Shown here: positions 1 to 6,132 of the stretch, in pieces | How positions within the stretch are numbered: the first letter of the stretch is position 1 | Layout of the letters: each line of letters starts with the position of its first letter | The notes under the pieces: model-generated | Database searches by the model: none | What the model saw: only the letters and a program-made list of their open reading frames with translations | What the model was told of the DNA's origin: nothing | Translations under genes and position numbers: made by a program | Source: Myxococcales bacterium | Lineage (GTDB): Bacteria > Myxococcota_A > Polyangia > Polyangiales > Ga0077539 | DNA length: 39,359 nt | Direction: 5' to 3' | Assembly (NCBI GenBank): GCA_016793325.1 | Contig: JAEUKI010000083.1 | Location: 1-39,359 of the forward strand

Positions 1-50
1 AGCGTCGCGACAGAAAACCTAAAGCTGCCTATGATGCACACAAAATCAAA

Positions 51-110
51 GCCCCTCTCCCGCGATCTCGCGGGAGAGGGGCGCGCGGCAGCGGGGGTGA
101 GGCCGCGCCT
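51..110. repeat. Hairpin plus G-rich tail, dispersed-repeat family member
   Basis: Positions 51-65 and 68-82 are perfect inverted complements (15-bp arms, 2-nt loop). The following stretch, about 80-110, closely matches the outer part of the inverted repeat at 32098-32301: both share the core ggcgcgcggcagcg followed by a G-rich ggtg...gggccgc block. This suggests a dispersed genomic repeat family rather than a gene-specific terminator, and there is no T-run after the hairpin. The rest of 1-267 holds no gene that I can support. Confidence 0.6.
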
Positions 111-150
111 CGCGCCATCGAGCTCGCGCGGGCCGCGCCGCGCGGCGTTG

Positions 151-174
151 GTGCGTTCGTGCGTTCGTGCGTCG
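151..174. repeat. Short tandem repeat, 8-bp unit
   Basis: Three consecutive units of gtgcgttc (the third imperfect) lie in the noncoding stretch upstream of the HIT gene. It is probably a simple slippage repeat. I see no regulatory meaning in it. Confidence 0.5.
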
Positions 175-267
175 CGAGCGCTGTACGAGTCTTCGGCGCG
201 CGCTTTCAACGGATTGTAGGAATTCCGACTGGACGAGCTCCAAGCGGACGGCCGTAGCATCGCACCG

Positions 268-843
268 ATGACCCACGCGCCGCGATCGCCGTTTCTCGCC
301 ATACCCGCGGGTCACTATGTCGCGCGAAACGCGCTGGCGTTCGCGATTCGCGATGGGTTTCCGGTGTCGCCGGGGCACTCGTTGGTGATCCCGTTTCGCG
401 AGGTGGCGACGTGGTTCGACGCGACGGTCGACGAGCAGCACGCGATCATGGAGCTCGTCTCCGTGGTCAAGCGCGAGCTCGACGGGGGTGTCGCGTGGCC
501 CGATGGGCGCGTGGTGATTCCCGATGGGTACAACGTGGGCTTCAACGCGGGCGCGGCCGCGGGGCAGACCGTGATGCACTTGCACGTCCACGTGATCCCA
601 CGTTTTCAAGGGGACGTCGTCGACCCGCGCGGCGGCGTGCGCCACGTGATCCCAGGAAGGGGAAACTACCTCGCCAAGAGCGCGCCGATGTCCACCGGGG
701 GCGACGAGGACAAGTTCGTCGATCTCGTGCGGGAGGCGTTTGCGGAGGCGAGGGAGATTGCGTGCCGTGCTGGTCGCTATCGCTATGCTGCGGGAGCATC
801 GACGAACCAGTGTTTGCGGTGCCAGTCGAGCGCGTCGGGGTGA
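268..843 (+). CDS. HIT-family hydrolase
   Basis: A 191-aa histidine-triad protein. The family signature HxHxHxx is seen as HLHVHVIPR, with H104, H106 and H108. It is preceded by the usual N-terminal PGHSLVIP strand and a GFNAGAAAGQ segment typical of the family. HIT proteins are nucleotide hydrolases or transferases acting on AMP-linked or dinucleoside substrates; the substrate here cannot be read from sequence. The last 20 or so residues look atypical and lie in the 61-bp region where the gene overlaps the end of the convergent HNH gene, so the C-terminus may have been extended by loss of an earlier stop. HIT proteins do occur beside restriction-type genes, so a linked role is possible but is inference. 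Confidence 0.88.
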   Translation: MTHAPRSPFLAIPAGHYVARNALAFAIRDGFPVSPGHSLVIPFREVATWFDATVDEQHAIMELVSVVKRELDGGVAWPDGRVVIPDGYNVGFNAGAAAGQTVMHLHVHVIPRFQGDVVDPRGGVRHVIPGRGNYLAKSAPMSTGGDEDKFVDLVREAFAEAREIACRAGRYRYAAGASTNQCLRCQSSASG

Positions 844-1790
844 GGAGCGAACGCGGGAGTAACTGGCGGGCGAAGCTGCTGATCTGCGAGATCGCGTCGG
901 AGCGCAGCGAGATCGCTGCGTTCGTCGGCGTCTCGTGCAACGAGGATTCGCGACTCAGAATTGACCGTCCACAGCTTCGCGTCGAACGCCCAGTGGTGTG
1001 TTCTGCAGAGGGCGAGCCCATTGCGTACGTCATCGACGCCATCGGCCATCACCGGAATGATGTGAGATGCTTCGGCCTCGACCATCGCTCCTAGCCTCAA
1101 GCGCAGTCCACACGCAGCACAGCGATCGTCGTACTGCTCGAGCACTTCCAGCCGAAACGCGCGGCTCCGGACGCGCCGGGTCTTCGCGGATAGCTCGATC
1201 CGAGGGCGCACAGCGAACGGCGAGAAGTCCTGCGACGAACGCGCGCGAAGGTCCCTGCGATATCGATCAACGTCGGTCCAGTCCGGGTCATGCGCCTCGA
1301 GGACTCGCCTCGCGTCAGGATCTGGGCGCTGTTCGAGCCACTCGAAGATGAGCTGTCGTACTGCGGTTCTCCCGCGCTCGGTTCGGAGAGCCCCGATGAG
1401 ATCTCGAGAAAACGAAGCGTACGCGAAATTGTCGCGGGTTGCCTTGATGCTGGACGGTGCGTCCGCGCTCACCAAGCGTAGCGGCTGGCCCGCTTTGTCA
1501 ACCAGGGTCCAAATCGGGTCGCGCGTGCCCTTGGTCGTTCCGAGATGAAAGAACGGCTGCCACGCGATCGCCGACCGTTCAATACTCGCGCGGCGGAGAA
1601 TCTCGTCTACTTCCTCGACGAGCCGATCGTCGAGCCTCACTTGTTCAGGATCAATCACGCCTTCATCGAGGAGATTGAGGATCGCGAGCAACAGCGCGGG
1701 CTTGTAGACGGTGTTCGAGCGGGGTTCGGACTGAAGCGCCTCGATCCATGGCCGGAGCGACGTTGAGCTTTCGGTGTCGGACCGCTGCAC
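783..1790 (-). CDS. HNH endonuclease with N-terminal SBD-like domain (type IV restriction)
   Basis: A 335-aa protein starting at GTG. The C-terminal third is a clear HNH nuclease: C224/C227 in CAACG, the AEASHIIP motif with H243, N257 in RNGLALC, and HHWAFD with H265/H266. The N-terminal half contains YKPALLLAILNLL (about 29-41), QPFFHL (about 78-83) and DPIWTLV (91-97). This order matches the sulfur-binding domain found in ScoMcrA-type enzymes, which cleave phosphorothioated DNA. That family resemblance is by eye; a different modified-DNA ligand is possible. The gene is divergent from the first DruA-like gene (205 bp apart) and convergent with the HIT gene. It may act alone or belong to the island. 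Confidence 0.82.
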   Translation of the reverse strand: MQRSDTESSTSLRPWIEALQSEPRSNTVYKPALLLAILNLLDEGVIDPEQVRLDDRLVEEVDEILRRASIERSAIAWQPFFHLGTTKGTRDPIWTLVDKAGQPLRLVSADAPSSIKATRDNFAYASFSRDLIGALRTERGRTAVRQLIFEWLEQRPDPDARRVLEAHDPDWTDVDRYRRDLRARSSQDFSPFAVRPRIELSAKTRRVRSRAFRLEVLEQYDDRCAACGLRLRLGAMVEAEASHIIPVMADGVDDVRNGLALCRTHHWAFDAKLWTVNSESRILVARDADERSDLAALRRDLADQQLRPPVTPAFAPHPDALDWHRKHWFVDAPAA

Positions 1791-1931
1791 GTCTCAACGA
1801 TAGCTTAGATTGAAGGCTGCTTGCGGGCGCGTGAAGCGCGCCGATGTCCAGCGATCGCGTTGCGCCGCTCGCGTCGCGGCGAGCGCTGCGGCGTGCGTTG
1901 CAGTGCTCGGCCGGGGGGACACGTGCGAATT

Positions 1932-1960
1932 TTGGCGGTGTCGAGCGCGACGCGTATGGT
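1932..1960 (+). promoter_or_regulatory. Candidate sigma-70-type promoter of the first DruA-like gene
   Basis: TTGGCG (1932-1937) and TATGGT (1955-1960) are separated by 17 bp and lie about 36 bp upstream of the ATG at 1996. Each hexamer matches the consensus at four of six positions. Such matches can occur by chance, so this is a candidate only. Confidence 0.35.
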
Positions 1961-1995
1961 CGTGCCCTCCGCGCTCAACGGCGCACCTCAATAAG

Positions 1996-3948
1996 ATGAT
2001 CGTCGACGAACCGGATCTCCGACCTTCTCAGGAACACCGCTGGCGAGACTTCACCGCAATCTTCGAGGCGAGCGCTCCCCGATCTCTCTGCTCGGTTGTG
2101 GGCGACGTGGACAACCGTTCGGACCGGCTAGATGAGGCGATTAACGAAGCTCGCTCGCTTGATCCTCCGCTAGAGCGCTACCTCGCGTGCCTAGTCTTGC
2201 TGAGAGATCTGCACGCGCTCGGCTGGGAGATGCTGGTCCGCGACAACGTGATCCGAGTCAGACCGCATGGCGGCGACGGTGCCCCGTCAAAGCAGGCAGT
2301 GCGTCGACAGCTCCAACACGGCCGCGACGACCAGCTCGGAGACGGCGGCTCGAGGCGCTTCATCGCGCGCATGGAGTCTCCTTCGCGCCTGAGCGCGACG
2401 CGCTCCGTGCTCAACGTGATCGCTGACGGTCCCGCGCTCGCCGCGCGACTCTCGACGATCGCACGAATGCCCCGCGAGGCTCGGTCGACCGCGCTACGCG
2501 CGGCGTGCAAGCCGTACCTTCAGGTGGCGTCGGCAGACGTGAAGGACGAGAGCACGCGCCAGCCGCTGATCCATTTGTGGCGGTACTTTCGCTTCACGTG
2601 GGCGAGCAGACATCGACGTCCGCCCGGCAGAAACCTCGCGTTTCTTGTGCGGGACGCAGCCGTCGAGGGGCATCCCGTCATGGCGATCACCTCGCTCAGC
2701 AGCGCTGTCATGCAGCTCACGCCGCGCGACGAGTGGGCAGGGTGGACGCCAACGGGGCTGCGCGCGCTCGTTCGAGACGGAACGCTCACCGACACAGAGG
2801 CGCTGGGCGCTCTTCGGCGCCGCGTGAGAGGAGACCTGAGTGAGCTCTACACTGAAGACCTTGGCTTCGATGGCGCCTCGCCTCCGCCGCTGTCCCCAGA
2901 GCTCGAGGCGAAGCTCGCTGCGATCGTAGCGAGCGCCGCGGTCGACCGCGCCGAGGCGCTCGCCAACGGCGCCGTCAGTCGAGACGTAAAGTTCGACGCC
3001 GCTTCGCTCGTTCGCGCCGCTCGTTCACCGCTGTTTACGGCGAAGCGCGCTGGAGTTGCACGCTCGTTGCTCCGGCTGCTTCGCGATCTCGACGACGTGG
3101 CTTCGATTGAGGAGGCGGCCACCGATCCGCGAAAGCGAGACGTGATCGCGCAGGCGCTCCGTCAGCTTAAGCAGCGCAGCGTCGCCGCGTCGGTGATGGA
3201 CCTCTCGACGTGTGGCGCGGTGCCTCCATACGGCGGGCTGCTCGGCGGGAAGCTCGCGTGCCTCCTGATGCTGTCTCCGTTCGTGAGAAGCGCGGTGCGC
3301 GCCGCTTACGCTGACGAGCCCAGCGTGATCGCGAGCCAGATGGCGGGACGACCCATCGTCAAGGCGCCGGACCTCGTGATGTTGACTACGACCAGCCTCT
3401 ATCCAGAGCGGTCGTCGCAGTACAACCGCGTGAAGCTCCCGAAGGCGGTGCTCGGCGTCGAAGCCGACCGCGCGTACATCGAGGTCGGCCGCAGCCAGGG
3501 GCACGGCTCGACCAACTTGAGCGCGGAGGCCGAGGAACTTCTCAGCGCGATCGCCGCGTCTCGTCGAGAGTATCGCAACGTGAACTTCGTCTTCGGCGAA
3601 GGGCAGAGCCCGAAGATGCGGGAGCTGCGCGAGGCGACCGCGGCGCTCGGGCTCGGCGCGGCCGACATTCTTCGGCACGGGTCGCCGCGCATCGTGTATG
3701 TGGCGCCGTTGGTCGCGCAGGTTCATCGCGCGCTTCTCGGGGTGACCAACACCGTTCACGCCGCGGAGGACGGCGACGGCGTTGAGGCGATCGCCGAACA
3801 CTGGCGCTCGCGCTGGCTCGCGTCCCGGCTGGACCACGCCCCTGCGCTCGAGAGAGTCGCTGCGTCAACGAGGACCTCCCTGTTGGTGTCGCGTGAGTTC
3901 GATCGCGCCGACGAGCCTACGGGGTGGCTCGACGCTTCGTTTAAGTAA
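1996..3948 (+). CDS. DUF4338/DruA-like protein, copy 1
   Basis: A 650-aa protein of the DUF4338 family, whose founding defence member is Druantia DruA. Signatures in order: IHLWRYFRF (about 191-200); LAFLVRDA and HPVMAITSLSSAVMQLTPRD (about 213-247); CGAVPPYGGLLGGKLA (about 405-420); IASQMAGRP; TTTSLY and SSQYNR (about 472); GHGSTNLS (about 501); FGEGQSP (about 532); LRHGSPRIVYVAPL (about 558). The open frame extends to 1810, but the upstream part is Arg/Cys/Ala-rich and has no counterpart in the paralogue at 21089, so I use the ATG at 1996. The biochemical activity of DruA is not something I can state with confidence. The gene stands alone on this strand, and its last 8 bp overlap the end of the leftward operon. 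It is diverged from copy 2, so this is not a recent duplication. Confidence 0.85.
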   Translation: MIVDEPDLRPSQEHRWRDFTAIFEASAPRSLCSVVGDVDNRSDRLDEAINEARSLDPPLERYLACLVLLRDLHALGWEMLVRDNVIRVRPHGGDGAPSKQAVRRQLQHGRDDQLGDGGSRRFIARMESPSRLSATRSVLNVIADGPALAARLSTIARMPREARSTALRAACKPYLQVASADVKDESTRQPLIHLWRYFRFTWASRHRRPPGRNLAFLVRDAAVEGHPVMAITSLSSAVMQLTPRDEWAGWTPTGLRALVRDGTLTDTEALGALRRRVRGDLSELYTEDLGFDGASPPPLSPELEAKLAAIVASAAVDRAEALANGAVSRDVKFDAASLVRAARSPLFTAKRAGVARSLLRLLRDLDDVASIEEAATDPRKRDVIAQALRQLKQRSVAASVMDLSTCGAVPPYGGLLGGKLACLLMLSPFVRSAVRAAYADEPSVIASQMAGRPIVKAPDLVMLTTTSLYPERSSQYNRVKLPKAVLGVEADRAYIEVGRSQGHGSTNLSAEAEELLSAIAASRREYRNVNFVFGEGQSPKMRELREATAALGLGAADILRHGSPRIVYVAPLVAQVHRALLGVTNTVHAAEDGDGVEAIAEHWRSRWLASRLDHAPALERVAASTRTSLLVSREFDRADEPTGWLDASFK

Positions 3949-5017
3949 CGACGCTCAAGCGACGCTTCGCGCGATCTCCGACAGGACATCGTGAGCGGAG
4001 GACGCTCGGGCATCGAGGGCACGCCTCGCCGCGACGGCGCATGCAGTCTGTCGGGATGCCGCGCCGATTCGACTCGCTCATGAAGAGGTACATCGCCTGC
4101 TGGACGATGCGCGGATTGTCTCTCCTCAGCGTGGGACACAGCGCAGAGAGGTCGATCTCGGCGGAGAGGGCGCGGATGAACGCTCGGCGCGCCTCGTACG
4201 TGCCGAGCCCGTTGTACCCGATCGATGACAAGAACAGGTCGGTGTTGCTGTCGATGACGATGAAGTGTCGCCAATCGACGTCGTCGCGCTCCGTCACTCC
4301 CGGCGTGAGGTCGGGGTTCCACACCATCGCAAGGAACATTGACGAGATCTTCTCGCTGACGCGCCAAGCCCTCGAGAGGGCGGCGATCATCGCGCGGGCC
4401 CGCGCGTTGGGTGTCGCCTCTCGCGCGGCCGCGGCGTCGAGCATCGAGGCGATGTCCGCCTCGCCGGATTCATGTACCGCGAGCGCGATCGAGGTCGGCA
4501 CCTTCCCGAAGTGACCGTAGCGCCGAAGCAGCACCGTGTGCCGCTTGAGGTGGCACTGCGCGCGGGTGTTCGCGCGGCAAGTGCCCCGCTTGGTCTTCGG
4601 CGTCTTGGTCAGATCGCAGTTCGAGAGCAACCCGTCGAGCGTCTTGGTGTGTTCGCATTCGGACCGGGAGGCGAGCTTGAGCAGCCGTCGCATGCTCGAG
4701 ATCTCTGCGCTGTCGGCTTCGGTCATCCCGCCGAGAATGCGGATGATCTGCGCGTCTTGCCGGCGCTGAAACATCGCGACCGCGACGATGAGGCGGAAGA
4801 GCTCGTCGGGGTCGCGCCTCGCCACGCCCTCAAGCGTCACGGCAAACGCGCCGACGCGCGTTGGGTCGCAGAAAGTAGGAGTTACTCCTTGGTCCGTCGC
4901 CGTGCCGTAGTGGTTGTTGACGTACCAGCGTACGGCTTCCGTCGTGATCGACGTCTGTCGCTTGGAAGGCTTGCGGGGGCTGCTGCGCACGCGCTGCTCG
5001 ACTACCACAACTCTCAC
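3941..5017 (-). CDS. Putative HhH-GPD/endonuclease III-like protein with Fe-S loop
   Basis: A 358-aa product, last gene of the leftward operon. Its start is a GTG overlapping the preceding stop (GTGA). The C-terminal half resembles endonuclease III-type glycosylases: a helical stretch (VSEKISSMFLA), then WRHFIVIDSNTDLFLSSIG (D256 where the family has its V-D-T/S catalytic-Asp segment), then a helix and four cysteines C325-x7-C333-x2-C336-x7-C344. The family's 4Fe-4S loop is C-x6-C-x2-C-x5-C, so the spacing is close but not identical. A second Cys-rich patch (C120, C134, C147, C155) precedes RYGHFGKVPT. If correct, it would bind or excise modified bases. It could instead be a zinc protein of unknown fold. 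Confidence 0.5.
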   Translation of the reverse strand: MRVVVVEQRVRSSPRKPSKRQTSITTEAVRWYVNNHYGTATDQGVTPTFCDPTRVGAFAVTLEGVARRDPDELFRLIVAVAMFQRRQDAQIIRILGGMTEADSAEISSMRRLLKLASRSECEHTKTLDGLLSNCDLTKTPKTKRGTCRANTRAQCHLKRHTVLLRRYGHFGKVPTSIALAVHESGEADIASMLDAAAAREATPNARARAMIAALSRAWRVSEKISSMFLAMVWNPDLTPGVTERDDVDWRHFIVIDSNTDLFLSSIGYNGLGTYEARRAFIRALSAEIDLSALCPTLRRDNPRIVQQAMYLFMSESNRRGIPTDCMRRRGEACPRCPSVLRSRCPVGDRAKRRLSVVT

Positions 5018-6132
5018 TCGACGAGCGTCGCGCCGCCGATCGGAACTTGAACAGCAAACTCGACGTCTGCCTCTGGCGAGGCTCGTCTGCAATCACCAGC
5101 CACCCGGGCTCGCGCGCCGAGCGAGCAGTCCAAGAGTGAGGCTGAGTCAGCGAGCGCCGCCAACACTCGCGTCCCGGACACCCGGAGCATCACAGTCCTC
5201 ATCGCGCGATCGACCGCCTCTACGACGCCTTCGAGCTCGACGGCGACCCCGTCCTGCGGAGCGTTCGCGCTCGGATCTCGCGCGCGCCAGTATTCATCAC
5301 ACGCGAGGCGAGGCGCGCACCGCGAGCAGCGCTCTGCCTCGACCCTCGCCGGCGGTGGGGCTTGGAGCAGCGCGTGACGCGCAGCGATGATCCGGGCGAC
5401 GAGCGCCTCGCGCGCGGCGACAAGCTCGTGGCCGCCGGGCGCGGGCACTTCGAGCGGCGGAGGCGTCGAGTAGATCACCATGAGTCGGCGCGGTTCGCCG
5501 CGCCCCTTCGTTTCGGGGGCGAGGGGATACGCGCACGCGTAGGACAGCAGCTGATCGAAGTGCGACTCCGAGCGAGCGCCGGTCTTGAAATCAACGAGCG
5601 TCACGTCGTCATTGACCCGAAGCGCGGCGTCGATTCTTCCGACCCAAGAGATCTCGCTCGTGAGCTGGGCGCGCATCGGCACCTCGGCGCGCGCCTCGAA
5701 GACGCCCGTCGACGCCGAGAGACACACTCGCAGCATCGCAGCGACAGCGCGGACAAGCGACGGCTCCGCCTCGGAGAGCGCCGCGCTCGCCCGCAAACGC
5801 TCGGGGCGCGGGAGGCCATCGATCTCCTCAGCGATCGCGCGTCGAACGACGCCGGGCAGCCCTTCGGTCGATAGGTGCTGCCTCCAGAAGAGAGCCATTT
5901 CGGGTGTTCCCCAGGCCGGACCGCGCAGCGTTCGGTGGATGTCGAGCAGGCGCTCCAGCGCGGCGTGACAGACGCGACCCTTCGACGCGCTCGACGAGCT
6001 TGACCGAGCGCCTGCGACCGGCGCTCGCGCGGCGCTGACTCGCTCGAGCCACCAGCGTCGCGGACACTCTTCGACCCGGCTCAGCGTCGAATACGACCAG
6101 ACTGTCGGGGCGCGGGCGTCGTCCGAGATCAT
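5014..6132 (-). CDS. RecB/Cas4-type PD-(D/E)XK nuclease with Fe-S cysteines
   Basis: A 372-aa protein starting at the ATG that overlaps the previous stop (ATGA); a longer in-frame start would lie inside the upstream gene. RecB-nuclease hallmarks are all present: SYSTLSRVEECPRRWW (N-terminus, C23), H56 in GRVCHAALE, D168 in GRIDAAL, D181-F-K183-T-G, and Q194-x3-Y198. The cysteines C23, C269, C272 and C278 reproduce the split C...C-x2-C-x5-C pattern that holds the 4Fe-4S cluster in AddB and Cas4. About 85 residues follow the cluster and look like a small beta domain (possibly OB-like), not usual in Cas4. Expected activity is ssDNA or end-directed exonuclease, perhaps working on strands opened by the two helicases encoded upstream. 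Confidence 0.87.
   Translation of the reverse strand: MISDDARAPTVWSYSTLSRVEECPRRWWLERVSAARAPVAGARSSSSSASKGRVCHAALERLLDIHRTLRGPAWGTPEMALFWRQHLSTEGLPGVVRRAIAEEIDGLPRPERLRASAALSEAEPSLVRAVAAMLRVCLSASTGVFEARAEVPMRAQLTSEISWVGRIDAALRVNDDVTLVDFKTGARSESHFDQLLSYACAYPLAPETKGRGEPRRLMVIYSTPPPLEVPAPGGHELVAAREALVARIIAARHALLQAPPPARVEAERCSRCAPRLACDEYWRARDPSANAPQDGVAVELEGVVEAVDRAMRTVMLRVSGTRVLAALADSASLLDCSLGARARVAGDCRRASPEADVEFAVQVPIGGATLVE

Noticed and set aside
1810..1995. Longer N-terminus for the first DruA-like protein
   Set aside because: The 62 added residues are Arg/Cys/Ala-rich, lack a counterpart in the paralogue and would cover the candidate promoter.
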